DNA of 64,000 nt from Nothophaeocryptopus gaeumannii (lineage: Eukaryota > Ascomycota > Dothideomycetes > Mycosphaerellales > Mycosphaerellaceae), in assembly GCA_031771865.1 (NCBI GenBank), contig JASISA010000025.1, positions 62,001 to 126,000 of the forward strand. Direction: 5' to 3'. The position numbers were made by a program, and so were the translations under genes. Positions 51,883 through 63,656 of this stretch are shown piece by piece; the stretch's first letter is position 1, and every line of letters begins with the position of its first letter. Under the pieces are notes generated by a model that did no database searches, was not told where the DNA came from, and saw nothing but the letters and a program-made list of their open reading frames with translations.

Positions 51883-54572
51883 TGTGCTGGTTCGTAATGA
51901 ACTCGGCTTTGATGTGATGCGTTCGGCTATATGTCTGTGGTGTGGGTGTTCGTTTGAGCTGCAAGTTCCCGCAGATTGCCTCGTCCCTTCGACAACCTAC
52001 ATGTTCCCTCCAATGGACGTTCAGCTTCATTTCCTGCACATTCAGTCCTACGCATCACAATCGAGTACGCTACTGCATCATGAGCTCGGACCGTTCACCG
52101 CCAGGTCAAAACTTCGCGCTCTTTTCTCTCCTTTCGATTTTCATTCTTCCTCCTCTATGCTTAACATCTTGAAATTACCATTGCTCTGCACAAGCGATCC
52201 CTGGAGAATCAACAGCCCTTGCGTCTCCCATACGCCTTGGCTATGCGCTCGCAGCGAATACCCTCCGCCACTGTGCTCCTCCACAGCTCTGGTACCGAAT
52301 TTGCAGCAAAGATCAAACCGCCCCGCGACCCTGACATCCATCAGCCGTTTCTCGCAGCGCAGTCATGGTATGGTCAGAGGGCAACAACGCAAATGTTTTC
52401 ATCATGTCACTGCTTTTGCAGTCGCTTGGAGAAGACTCTGATCCATTTCATCGCCGCGCCGTGTCCACTTCTGCGAACGTTCCAGACCGTCCTAGTCTAC
52501 GCGACTGCGTCACTCCATGCCAGTAAGGCGCAACTTGCGGTCTGGAATCGCTGCCTTAAACGTAGAGAGCGCTGATGCGACTTGACATGGAGGCATGCGA
52601 AGTAGCCTCTTCGGAGGAACCATGAAGTCGAGCAGGATGTCTGTCAGCGTCACGGCGCTCGCTCCCATACACGCGTTTATATCACCGACTAGATTGAAAG
52701 ACGCTAATGGTATTATGGAGGCTTACATTCTGCCGTACGACATCTATATGAACTGCTACATATCCGCCTATACCATCGTATCATAGCTCGGTCTACTATA
52801 CACAATCGCGTCCTTCCGTGTCGCTTGATCTACGTGATACTGCACCATCGTTCCCCAACCTCATCCGCTGAGAAGTAAAAGGCAGAGAAGGATCCTACAC
52901 TATGCTGACTGACACAGGCCACTGGCGCACAGCACAACAACCACTCACTGCGTCCTGAATTCTGCGGATATCATCTTCGATGCCGAGACCACTGTCGTGT
53001 GGGTGGATGATAACCGCTGCCTTCTACAGCTCAAAGACAGGCATTCCACTTGAGATATCGGGTGTGAAGCGATAGGGAGAGATACACAGATCTCCATCCT
53101 CATCAGGTGCTGTGTATGCAAAGTTTGTGTTGGATGTGCATCAGATAGGAGCAACAAGCCATCCCGCCGCCCTCGGTAGACCTTATCATCAAGACCACAG
53201 CTCTTAATGCCCGCATCTCGAAAGACCAAAGAGACCCGCCGTTGGCTTTCGCTATAAGCAGGCGTCCTGCCACCGAAGTAGCCCTCGACTACCAACGTAT
53301 TCCAAGTGGAATCCGAAGATGTGCGTCTGTCCGAGGACTTCACAATGGGCGCTGGGAGACCGACAGAGGAGCACCTCGTTGAACCTCTCGTCGATACCAC
53401 ATAAGCGAGAAGAATATTGAAGATGTCATCATATCCAGAAGTGCAGAGGTCAAGGATAGAGAATACTGACCTTGTCGGGAGGAGAACACTGGTTGAGCGG
53501 AGTCTGAGCGAGCCGTTCTGAGTGTTGCATAGCGATGCGCTGTGAAGCTGCGTAGTCTAGATAAATATTAGCAGAAGCCTTTGTGAAGATCATCATCTTC
53601 GATCGGAGGAAAGTATGCAAGTATCAGAGGAAAAGAGGAGGCACTCCTCCGACCTTTGGTGTTCTCCATCGTGCCTCACCTTTCCTACTGCCCCTCAGCC
53701 TCTAATAGTCCAAAGCTTTCGTCAAGTGCACTCGCACAATCAGAAGACCTACCACCGAGGTGATTCTTGGGTACTGATCTCCCCGAGATGGACGTTCGGT
53801 GGCCATGCGGCGTCGCGTAGGATTTTCGGAAGAGCGACACCGTCCTCTGATGGGCATAGGCGTGTTTGGGTTTTCATCATTGCAAAGGGTTGGGACGCGG
53901 ACAGTACCTACTCCTGTAATGCCTGTCTGTTTGCTGACGCGGACAGGACATGGGTCGCCGCTGAGTCTGCATTGCTGGTGGGAAAAACACATCGATTTCG
54001 TAGAAATTTGGCTGGCGGCAGAAGCTCACATGGAATGCCAGGTCGGACGTCCTGAAAAGATGAGCACAAGTCAGCCAAAAGTCACCGGCCTTGCTCTATC
54101 GATGGTCGTATGGTGCTTGTGCGAATTAGATAAATATGTGTGTATTCTCTCTGCAAGGCTCCACTCTCCTCTCCCGTGGCCCCAGCACCTCTGATAACCA
54201 AGAAGACATCTCAGCGCGTTCGCACATGAGGCGTCTCCCACCGACAGAGTGGCGAACCAAGAAGCAAGCTTCCGTGCGATGGCTTTCGTCGTGTGAGCAT
54301 CTGCGCGGACGCTTCAAAAGAAGCCCTTCGACGAAGGGAAAGTGGGCTGCGCCCTTCCCTTAAGATCAACGGTGATGGTGAATCATCATCGCACAGTGGT
54401 GGTGATGGGGAAGTGTGGTGCTCATACCTCGGTCTTTCTCGGCCGAGTATTGCAAGCCAGCGTCCGCAGGTGGCTCGCGTTACTGAGAGATCGCCCGGTG
54501 CGAAGATATTTTCCGGTGTCTATAGAACCCATGTGCAACTGTCAGCCAAGTTCCTTGAACTCTCATGTTCTG
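51883..54572. other. Gene-poor stretch, nothing assembled
   Basis: Long open frames (51755-52441 plus; 53400-52945 minus) have no domains. In the second area two minus-strand frames look coding, for example YTAPDEDGDLCISPYRFTPD to a stop near 53035, which hints at a decayed gene. Confidence 0.3.
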
Positions 54573-55045
54573 TGAATGTGGGATATAATCGTGCAAATCA
54601 GGCAAAGACTTTGTCAGCAGAGCGTCTCCCCTACTGAATATACTGATCAGGAGTGCGTTAAGCGCTGCTGTATGACCAACTCAGTGTCTTGACTTCATCA
54701 TTACACGAAGAGCATTGAGGGGAAACTGTGCCTGACCGTTGTGTTCGTGAGTCAAAGTCGGTGGTGGACTGCTCGGCTTGGAGGTGATCGAGGTCGTCCT
54801 TGCGCCATGTATCTAGGGAGCAGTGGTGCTGGTCAGCTGGTGTTGGTAGAAAGCGTGTTTTGAATGCGAAGATGAATTATTGTCAGATCAGACGAAGCCA
54901 TTGTCAACAGCGCATCTCCCCTAATAAGTATGCTGGGCGGGAGTGCGTTAAGCGCTGCTTCAGTAGCACGAGGGGCTTTGGTCTCATCATTGAAGAGGCG
55001 TATGAAGATAGAAATATGACTGACCATTGTGTACAAGTGTTGAGT
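54573..55045. repeat. Diverged tandem duplication, about 285-bp period
   Basis: Segment 54573-54740 resembles 54859-55045. GTGCGTTAAGCGCTGCT is identical at about 54654-54670 and 54942-54958, flanked by matching GCGTCTCCCCTA or GCATCTCCCCTA and by CTGACCGTTGTG or C-TGACCATTGTG. On the minus strand both copies give AALNAL...SI...RGDALLT, so the duplicated part may once have been coding. Confidence 0.6.
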
Positions 55046-55979
55046 ACTTCCTCTAACTGGCAGCGGGAAGATCTGGCATAGTCTCTGTCAGCAAGTCAAT
55101 GTATCGACATTTTGAAGGCGACGAGGTGGGATGGCTTGTGCTTGTCAGTCGAACGAGATCCATGTTATCAGCCACGACGCTGAGCGCCTCTGAAAGTACA
55201 TTGCGATTTGGTGCTTGCATCATTCGAGAGTCGTTGGTAATGGCGAAGAACGTACCTGAGATGCCGGCTGGCTGCGAGAACGCTCCGATCAGCCTGGGAG
55301 TGCCTGGGGGTCAGTGCTACTTTGCAGTGCTTCATTGTACTCACCGTCGGTGCTGCGGTGCCGACGACTGGAAGAAGACGGCCCTTGAGGAGGTGAGCGT
55401 AGAACTTGGAACGCTAAAGAGTGACAGGCGCGCAGATCGTGATGGTGATAAGGTCGACAGTGGGAAGATGTTTGTTGATGATAGTCTTCTGCGACGAATT
55501 GTTACGATGGGCGGATGTCTTCGACAGCGAGGTGGCGAGAAGGTGTTGCAAAAGTTTCGCTGGTGAAGCCCGCGTGTTTTGATGAAGGCAAGCTTGAGGA
55601 GGGTTGCGAGACGCGTTCTCAGCAGTGGCCACCTGAAGACCCCTGTCATTTGCGAGACGTCGTTAGAAGTCATACGTCCGCATCAAAGCTACCTGAGAGG
55701 ATGCATAATACATGGCAACAATACTCACAAGACTCATTTACGAAACGATGAACATAACCGACCAAATTGGGCGAGAAAGACGAAATTGCGGCATGTGATT
55801 TCGGTCTCCACCCGCTTTGAAGTCGACACCGTATCTGGCAGCAATCAAAGCGTAAAGGGCAAGCTTGGAGAGAACAAGAATATGAGAACACTTGAGGAGA
55901 GGTACAGGACCCACAAAGAGTTTGCATAGGAGCTACGATCTTGTGTTGAGCCTGGATCACGGGCGTTTGTGAGCAATTA

Positions 55980-57183
55980 GAAACGTATTGCGCTCGAGAC
56001 AGGAAAGCAAGCGGTTCCATTGCCAGTCTTGAACTCTGGGTTTCCCTACTATGCTGGACCTTTACCAGAGACATTCGCCTACCAAGAGCCCCGCGATGAA
56101 GTCGGGAATACAAGGGCTGGTAGCTGTTAAAAGCTGCACGGTATGTCTTTGACCGGGTTGATATGGGAACTGCGACGAAGCTGGACTTCACCCGAAAATC
56201 TACTGCCGGAAGAGGACCAACTTTGCAAACAGTTTCGAGACGTTTCTTGTTCAAAAAGGCATCAATGGATACTACACCACAGCAGCAGCGAGCGACAAGA
56301 ACCGGGTTGTGAATAGGACATTGAGCAAGGAAGTTGGCATCTGCGGCCCATCGAACGTAAAGATCCCAGAGACCCTAGGCAAGTCAAGTTTGTGAGCTCA
56401 AGATTGCACTGGTCTATGAAGAGTATTAGCAAACGTAAGAAGACCAACAGCATTGTTTGAGAAATAGAGGCGAAGAAAGAGACAAAACTTGGAAGGAGGA
56501 ATCTTCAGCAGGTTCGCCCCTGACAACACCAAGACGCACATTTGAGGCGACAACAGCTTGATCTGGACCGCAAGCAAAGAATGGAAATGGCTCACAGGCT
56601 CCTCCATGACAGACCTCAATTTTGTATTCGGAGCGTCGAGTTACCATGAAAGCAGTCTGGAATTATGCCTCTGAGAATGAGCATCTATTCTGCCGTGACT
56701 GCTTATCGATCTGTACAGATTTGGCGGCAAGCTAAAGAGCCAAACCGTACAGTGCATAAGCTATGCTTGGGGAGAGAAGTTCATACCATCCCAAACCATT
56801 GTATCTGCTCAAAGAATCGCCTACGACCTTGCGAAAACCAAGTCGCCGAATCTTGCCAACCGCGGCGGGCTCATAGGACAACTGAGCGTGCAGCCTGTCG
56901 TCTTAGTCTGTCACAACAGATCCGAAATTGATGCTCTCCTCGCTGGAGGTGTAGAGTGTTGTCGCAAAGAAAACTGTTCTCGGCTAGGATACCCTACCTT
57001 CATCTCGTCCGATCTCGCTGATGTGATGACAGGTGAGACCACTTGACCAATGCTGACTGTCCCGGCAACCATGTCATAGTTCTATGCCATATACCTTCAC
57101 TCCGCCCTCTTCTCGACCTTCAACAGCTTTGGCATCCACCGCAAGAACATAGAGCCTCGATCTTTCACACAAAGACAACGTGA
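55980..57183 (+). pseudogene. Decayed or intron-rich unknown gene
   Basis: The 3' end is convincing. A frame open from about 56699 (FGGKLKSQTVQCISYAWGEK, GGLIGQLSVQPVVLVCHNRS, FISSDLADVMT) meets a canonical 47-nt intron at 57033-57079 (GTGAGA, GCTGAC branch, CATAG) and continues CHIPSLRPLLDLQQLWHPPQ to a TGA at 57181. Upstream, coding-like blocks lie in shifting frames with stops: NSGFPYYAGPLPETFAYQEP (about 56030), FLVQKGINGYYTTAAASDKN (about 56245) and WKWLTGSSMTDLNFVFGASS (about 56585). No family recognised. Frame shifts suggest decay, but missed introns could explain part of it. Confidence 0.4.
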
Positions 57184-57477
57184 AGTCGTCCCAATCACCG
57201 CACGAGCCATTGGCCAAGCAACCTTGCATCAAAAGGGAACCGGACCGGCGGCATTAGCCTTACTCCACAACCACGTTGGCCGACAGCGGCCGCAGGATTC
57301 CGCTCACTCACCTCCCCACTTGGCGCCAGCGGCAGCAGCAAGCAGGTGATTGCAGCTCCACCTCTCGTCTACGCACACCATTCAGGTGTCGTCCTTCTTC
57401 TTCTGTGTTGGCTACGCGTCCTCCAATGCGTGAACGAGCAGGAGCAAGACGCAGGAACACGCTCTGGAGCCGACATT

Positions 57478-59674
57478 ATGGCTGTCGCCAAGCATCGTGA
57501 GAGGAAGCTGCCTGTGCAGCAGTTGTCGATACTGGGTAAGTCTTGCTTACTTCGGAGCTGGGTGGTGAAGCATTGGGCGATGAGAAGAGCGGGCAGGATA
57601 ACTGAGGCATGGTTTGAGGCATTGGAAGCAGGCTTGAGAAAGAAGATTGAAATCGAAGCCATTGCGGCACCTCAGACACCCAACATCACACAAACAACAC
57701 CCATACTGACCAAGCTTTCTTGCTATAGCAATATGTCGCTTCGCCGAACCCATCGCCAGCACCTCCCTCTACCCCTACCTCCCCGAAATGGTCGAGTCCT
57801 TCCAAATTCCCCAGAACGAAGTCGGCAAATGGGCCGGAATCTGCGCAGCCGTCTTCTCACTCTTCCAAGCCCTCATGGGCATTCCTTGGGGCCGCTTCTC
57901 CGATAAGTATGGCCGCAAACCCGCCATTCTCCTCGGCCTCACTTCTACAATGATAACCTCCCTGATGTGGGGGTTCAGTAAGAGTTTGCCTATGGCGATT
58001 GTCGCAAGAGCATTGGCAGGAGCTGGGAATGGGAATGTGGGGATCATAAGAACGACTGTGGCTGAGATGGTGCCGTTCAAAGAGTTGCAGCCCAGGGCTT
58101 TCAGTTTGATGCCACTGGTTTGGAATGTGGGGAGTATATTCGGGCCGACGATTGGAGGGGCTTTGGCGAATCCGTTCAACGTGAAGCCAGGAGAGCGCAG
58201 AGAAGAGCCGAACTTGTTCATTCAGTTTCCTTATTTGCTGCCGAATCTGGTGAGCGCGATCTTCTTCGCGGTTGGGATAACAACGGGGATTTTGTTTTTG
58301 CATGAGACGTTGGAGGCGGCGCAAGGGAGAAGGGACTGGGGTTTGATGTTAGGGAAGAGGATCTCGAAAACAGTCAAGAGTCACATCCTGACGGCAGAGG
58401 AAATTTTACATCTACGCAAGAAAACCGAGAACGCCAAGATCAATGGCAACGGAATCGCAGCTGAGACCGATCCACTCCTCTCCAAGAACCGAACGTCAAA
58501 AGACGACTCCGAGTCCGGCCTCCCATACGAAACAAAACCTAACCTCCCACCTCCAACGTGGCGTGAGGTCCTGAATAGACAAGCCGTCATCAATCTGATC
58601 GTCTACACCTTGCTTGCAATGCACGCCATGGCCTTCGACCAGCTTATCCCAGTCTACATGCAACACTCGTCTATTGACTCGCCCGACAGCACACCCTACA
58701 CCCCACCTCTGAAGTTTGCCGGAGGCTTTGGACTCAATCACTTCCAAATCGGACTCATGAGCACTGGATACGGAGTCGTAGGAATGTTCATCCAATTCTT
58801 CGTCTTCCCTCCTCTCGCCCGAAGGTACGGGATTCTGTTTTGGCTGAAGGTTGTAGCGATCTGTTTTCCGATCATCTACTTCATCACACCCTTTACGGCA
58901 CTCCTGCCGACTACGAGGAGCCAGGTGGGCTGTATGTTCACGGTGATGATGCTGAAGTGTCTTTGCGGGATATTCGCTTTTCCGTGTTCGACGATCTTGC
59001 TCACGAACTCGGCGTCAAGTCTGAGGACCTTGGGAACTCTGAATGGATTTGCGACGAGTGTGTCAGCTGTGGGCAGAGCTGCGGGTCCGGCTCTGGCTGG
59101 TGCTATGTTTACCATGGGTGTGAAGAAGGGGTATGTGATCGCACCTTGGTGGTTCCTTACGCTAGTCGCAATCATTGCTGCGGTGCCGGTGTGGTGGTTA
59201 GTGGAAGGCGAGGGGTTCGGAGGAGATGATGGCGAGGTATCTGACGAGGAAGAAGAAGAGGAGGAAGAAGACGTCTTGCAAGCTGCCGCTATCTCCGGGG
59301 GAGCTGAAGCGCAAGGGAAGGGTGTCGTGCCTGCACCTAGACGTGGTGTAGAAGAAGAGGAAGATGAGGAGCATGAAGAGAGAGCGTATGGTGGCTTGGC
59401 GCCTCTAAGTCGCACGAACACGATGGCTTCGACTGCATTGATGAGCGAAGATGGCGAATCGGAAGTTGCTGGACCCGCCAGCGGTAGCAGGACGAGGAGC
59501 AGGAGGGCGTCTGGCGTTGATCGAGATGGCGATGATTTCCGACCCACGCTTAGCCGAAGGAACTCCAGGAGAATCACGAGGAAGATGTCGATACCGCTGG
59601 GCATGGGTGAGGGTATTAGTCGACGGTACTCGAGCAATCTTGGCCAGAGCTTTGGCTCTGCAGGTGGGCATTGA
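57478..59674 (+). CDS. MFS transporter (YCR023C/ZIFL-type)
   Basis: A 12-helix major-facilitator protein of the branch containing yeast vacuolar YCR023C and plant ZIFL proteins; its substrate cannot be told. Exon 1 is 57478-57535 and exon 2 is 57729-59674, 667 residues. The 193-nt intron (GTAAGT, CTATAG) joins LPVQQLSIL to AICRFAEPIASTSLYPYLPE. Motif A between helices 2 and 3 is GRFSDKYGRKP. ALAGAGNGNVGIIRT and WNVGSIFGPTIGGAL mark helices 4 and 5. A central cytosolic loop (about residues 205-295) precedes the second bundle. The C-terminal 160 residues are hydrophilic: an acidic run (EEEEEEEED) then Ser/Arg-rich sequence, probably regulatory. The start is the first ATG giving a proper N-terminal arm. 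Confidence 0.93.
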
Positions 59675-59882
59675 TGTTGAAAAGGGTGACGTGCTACTCA
59701 AATGGCGGTTGTGTCTCGGCGATTTCGAATGATTCATAATGCATGACGAGTTGTATCATAGCGTGGAGTTTAGGAGAGCATCGAGCATTTGTCCTTGTTC
59801 ATCTGTTGTATAGTCAAGAATGTATCACGAAGCGAGTCTCTTTCTAAGGCAATCTCCGAATCTTATGGAAGCACTATGAGTA
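59675..59882. other. Intergenic up to the transposon
   Basis: 3' flank of the MFS gene, ending in the TA target duplicate at 59881-59882. Confidence 0.6.
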
Positions 59883-59949
59883 ACGTAATCGGTGGGGAAG
59901 CTGCGCAGGTGGGGAAGCTGTGCACGGATTTCCAACCCACCACCTTTCA
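59883..59949 (+). repeat. Left terminal inverted repeat
   Basis: It starts ACGTAATCGG and ends CACCTTTCA. It contains two direct copies of GGTGGGGAAGCTG(C/T)GCA, 17 bp each, next to each other. The single mismatch with the right repeat is C against T within CCAC/CCAT, a CpA-type change. Confidence 0.9.
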
Positions 59950-59970
59950 TCCATCACCACACACTCAAAT

Positions 59971-61665
59971 ATGGCCCGTTTGTCAAAGCAAGCGGCTCAG
60001 ATTGAAGCCAATGTCCAGGCGGCAATCGCAGCATATAAAGGAAAGGAATACGACTCCGTTCGCGCCGCTGCTCTTGCCTTCTCTATGCCAGCCTCTACCC
60101 TCCGAGCTCGCCTTGCTGGCACTACTTCACGATCGCACGCCCACGAACCTACTCAGATACTTTCAAATGCCGAAGAGCAGACACTAGTGCGATGGATATC
60201 GCGACTTTGCCGGACTGGATTTCCAATATCTCCAAGGTTGCTTATAGAAATGGCTAAGGAAGTCCGCCGGTCCCGCCTTCAGCTCACGCAGTCACTACCC
60301 TCTACCTTACGACCAATTGGTGACCAATAGACCCAGCGCTTCCGCGCGCGACACCCTGAGATCCAAGGCGTCTGGACACGGCAGATTGAGAGCGTACGAC
60401 ATACTGCAGTAAATGCCGCTATAGTAAAGACGTGGTTTGATGCTGTCGCTAAGCTTCAAATCCAGCATTACTACCCCCCGGACTGCATTTATAACATGGA
60501 CGAGTCTGGATTTGCTGTCGGCACAAGTCAGTCATCAAGGGCATTAGTCAATATCCGAGATCAATCAAGCTAGAAGGTCATTAATGGCCGACAGGAGTGG
60601 ATAACAGCGATTGAGTACATTAGTGCTGCTAGCGTTGCAATTCCACCGCTAGTCATTTTCAAGGCAAAGCACACTAACACGGCCTGGATACTAGCAGACA
60701 CGCTACTGGACTGGAGGTTCTCAACAAGCAACAGCGGTTGGACGTCTAACAGCTATGCATATGAGTGGCTAACTACTGTTTTCGAGCCGTCCACAAAGCC
60801 AACCGGCCGGGTACAGCGACGACTTTTGGTTATGGACGGCCACAGCAGCCATATTACTGCGAATGTGATTTCGTACTGCATGGAGCATGCGATTGACCTT
60901 CTGATCCTGCCGCCGCATACGTCGCACGTGCTTCAGCCGCTCGATGTGAGCGTGTTCTCGCCACTAAAGCGCGCGCTTGCTACTAAGACCGACGCAGCTT
61001 CACGACTCGACGTAGGCCGTATTGCACGCAGCGAGTAGACGCGTATGTACATCCGCGTAAGGCAGTCCGCGCTACATTCGTCAAATATCCGCTCTGGCTT
61101 TAAAGCGACTAGTCTATGGCCCTTGTCACTAATCGTAGTGCTCGAGAAGCTACCTACACCGCGGGCTTCTCAGGCTTCAGAGCCGCATAATACGGCAACA
61201 CTACTCGGTCTCGACCTCTCGCTGCTTCAGAGTAATCCTCCGGATGGCACAGAGCTACGTGAGGCAAATGCGTTATATCTTGCTGCTGTTCAGAGCGCTA
61301 CCGACCTCCCAACGCTAGTTAAGCGCTACATCTCTCGACTGACTCAGGCTTTAGAAGCGTTATGCAGTAAGAATGCCACACTTCGTATGGAGCTAACAAA
61401 GCAGAGGGAGCTGCTTCAGACCTGGAAGAAACGAGATACGGGCAAGCGAGTCGCATTGAAGGGCAAGTTTGTGTTCAGTACCTAAGAAGTGCTGGAGATA
61501 GCCCGCGAGGTAGAGAGGGCGACAGCGGACAAAACTTCACGCAAGCGGCGCCGCACACAACCTGCAGCTGCAGAAATTGAGGAGCAGGAAGTTGAAGTGC
61601 TTGAGAATGTATTTAGCGACTCAGATTCAGACTGCATTGTAGTGCGGCCGCGTGGGTCGAATTGA
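59971..61665 (+). pseudogene. pogo/Fot1-type transposase with four premature stops
   Basis: One frame of 565 codons from MARLSKQAAQIEANVQAAIA to the TGA at 61663. Stops lie at 60328 (TAG), 60571 (TAG), 61036 (TAG) and 61483 (TAA). The N-terminal helix-turn-helix (psq type, YDSVRAAALAFSMPASTLRA) is followed by a CENP-B-like HTH (AEEQTLVRWISRLCRTGFPI). The DDE core shows IYNMDESGFAVG (first Asp), RRLLVMDGHSSHITANVISY (second Asp) and HVLQPLDVSVFSPLK (third Asp). A charged coiled C-terminus follows (RMELTKQRELLQTW). Three stops sit where Trp is usual in the family (for example before TQRFRARHP), consistent with TGG to TAG. Confidence 0.93.
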
Positions 61666-61729
61666 AAGGTGATGGGTTGGAAATCCGTGCACAGCTTCCC
61701 CACCTGCGCAGCTTCCCCACCGATTACGT
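61663..61729 (-). repeat. Right terminal inverted repeat
   Basis: Reverse complement of the left repeat with one C/T difference. It ends CCGATTACGT and is followed by TA (61730-61731). It overlaps the transposase stop codon. Confidence 0.9.
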
Positions 61730-61887
61730 TACGAAAGCGTCCACGATCTTTCAGCCATGCTTTCAGCAAAGCACATAATTTAATGCCTCGCACGCTACGG
61801 TCAAGCCCTCTGCATCTGCATGCGCCGAATGGAGCACTCGTGCGCAGCAGCAGTCTGAAGGACCATCAGGTTCTCAGCCTTGCCCTT

Positions 61888-63279
61888 CTAAAGCTTCGCC
61901 TCGCTCTCCCTGCCCAATGCCTCCTCCCGACTCGTCACAATCACCCTCCTTGGCCCTTCCCTCTTAAAGTCCACAAGCACCACTAACTCCTTCTCCCCAG
62001 CCCTGCCACTACCTTCCAGCTCTGGCCCAGCATTATGCAAACTCAACACTTGCCTCCCATCTTCTCTCTTCTTACCATGAGCAGGCGGCATCATCATCGG
62101 CGAGATGCACTTCTCCGTCCAAGGCGGGCTTCCAGACTGTGTCACAAACTCGAGGAGGCGTTTCCGGCGGGCTTCGAGTTCGGCTCTGGGGACCGGGTCG
62201 CGGGAGATGGAGGAGTAGGCAGTCGGAGAGGGGAGGTTGTCGAAATGTTGCGCGACCAGGTGGAGGAGGAAGAATTGGGGCGGGAAGAGGATGATACGAC
62301 CTTCTTGTGCGAGACGACACCAGGCTGAGGCGGGGAGGAAACGGGCTGTTGTGTGTTCTTTGCCACCGTCTGTCGTAGGGGCTGGAATGGTGGTCTCGGC
62401 CTCGGTGTCCTCCGGTGTTCCGGAGCCTTCAGATAGAGGAGTCGAGGCCAGTGTTGGGAGGAAGTAAAGATACATCTGGGTTGTGAAGCGCTTGGGCACA
62501 TTAGTGGGTGTTACCCATCGAGTGAAGGGTGTCAAGCCATCGATGTCTGCTCGGCCGCCTTTCTGGGACAGCCACTGCGGGAACGAGACCTCGTTGGAGT
62601 GTACCAGTTGTCGACCTTTCTCCCTCTCTGACTCAGCTACTTCTAATAGTCTGCCAAACCCGTTGTTACGTGCCAAGAGGATGCCGGATTCCTCGAAGGT
62701 CTCTCGAATTGCGGCCATGCGATAGACGTCACTGTCTCGATGCCGACCTGCGGCATCTGGTTCTGGCGCTCGGCCATCGTGGAACTCCGATACGTTGCCT
62801 CCAGGGAAGACATGAGCTGATGGGAAGGAAGAGGACTGCTTGACTCTCTGAAGTAGAAGGACTTGGTTATTCGGTGAGATCAGGAGCACGCTCGCGCTCG
62901 GTCTCGGGATTGCGGGAGTCTTTTTGTCCTTTGGAGGCGAAGATGAATATGACCTTACTGATGTCGCTGCTCGCTTCTCCTGGGGTGCCATCGTCGATAT
63001 CGATGGCTCTCTGACTTGATACAGAAGTCTTCGCGGACCTTCGTTGCCCATAGCCTCGGCAACGTGGATGTCTCGGATGGCCTGTGTGGTAAGCGCTCGT
63101 ACAGCAGCAGGAAGTCTCAGCAGACCGCGCAGTTGAGCGAGGTTCTTCTGAGATGCCGCTTGGATGGACATGCTCCAAGCGAGTCGACCTTCAAGGCGTG
63201 GAGGTAGTGACATCGCACGAGCGTGTACACTGAAGTTTGGACCAAGCGGGGCGAGTTCTGCCGAGCCGAGGCCGAGCAA
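61888..63279 (-). CDS. Nudix hydrolase, NUDT19-like
   Basis: NUDT19-type enzymes hydrolyse CoA and acyl-CoA diphosphate bonds in peroxisomes or mitochondria. It is a single exon of up to 463 residues. The Nudix domain begins near residue 120 (ASVLLISPNNQVLLLQRV), with FPGGNVSEFHDG and, after the long insertion typical of this subgroup, MAAIRETFEESGILL, the REx2EExG core. The second half includes TPFTRWVTPTNVPKRFTTQM and FLPASAWCRLAQEGRIILFP, also subgroup features. The start is uncertain: Met codons at 63279, 63171, 63051 and 62991 are all in frame. The one at 62991 (MAPQEKRAATSVRSYSSSPP) gives a mitochondrial-type leader right before the domain. The transposon lies about 160 bp beyond its stop. 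Confidence 0.9.
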   Translation of the reverse strand: MLGLGSAELAPLGPNFSVHARAMSLPPRLEGRLAWSMSIQAASQKNLAQLRGLLRLPAAVRALTTQAIRDIHVAEAMGNEGPRRLLYQVREPSISTMAPQEKRAATSVRSYSSSPPKDKKTPAIPRPSASVLLISPNNQVLLLQRVKQSSSFPSAHVFPGGNVSEFHDGRAPEPDAAGRHRDSDVYRMAAIRETFEESGILLARNNGFGRLLEVAESEREKGRQLVHSNEVSFPQWLSQKGGRADIDGLTPFTRWVTPTNVPKRFTTQMYLYFLPTLASTPLSEGSGTPEDTEAETTIPAPTTDGGKEHTTARFLPASAWCRLAQEGRIILFPPQFFLLHLVAQHFDNLPSPTAYSSISRDPVPRAELEARRKRLLEFVTQSGSPPWTEKCISPMMMPPAHGKKREDGRQVLSLHNAGPELEGSGRAGEKELVVLVDFKREGPRRVIVTSREEALGRESEAKL

Positions 63280-63656
63280 TCATTCACTTGACGGTGCCAT
63301 TCTTGACCACAGGTCATGAGTAGAGGATCGGTGCTTTTGGATAAAGCTTTACTTGATTTTGCGACAAGTACTCTCGATAGGCTGCTCCATTTAAACAACT
63401 TGATTTACTACTACATGCAGAATGCTCTTCCAAAGAAGAACAAGACGTTGACGATTCACGGCTCAGAGATTCTGGAGTCCCAGTGCGGCCCCTTCGATTC
63501 AACGGTCTATCTCAACTGGACACATCATACACTACCCTGCATGAGCCACTCCTCACGCTGCCACGCCCGACGGACTCTTCCTGTCATATCATGAAGATGT
63601 GGGTATTTGACCGGCAGAACATCAGCAGAACTAGAACCCAATGCAGCATTCAGATT
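63280..63656. other. Intergenic
   Basis: Contains the Nudix gene's 5' flank and the 3' flank of the next gene. No feature recognised. Confidence 0.4.

Larger units (their letters stand above)
59883..61729 (+). mobile_element. pogo/Fot1-type DNA transposon, RIP-damaged
   Basis: 1847 bp, bounded by 67-bp terminal inverted repeats with one visible mismatch and flanked by TA on both sides, the pogo-superfamily target. It carries one transposase frame with four nonsense codons and no frameshift. Each nonsense codon is explained by a C-to-T change in a CpA context on one strand, the signature of RIP. The element is therefore complete in structure but dead. Intact ends mean it could still be moved by an active relative. 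Confidence 0.95.

Noticed and set aside
55670..56254. Minus-strand frame of 194 codons
   Set aside because: Cys/Ser/Arg-rich without domain signs; plus-strand translations of the same DNA look more protein-like and lead into a canonical intron.
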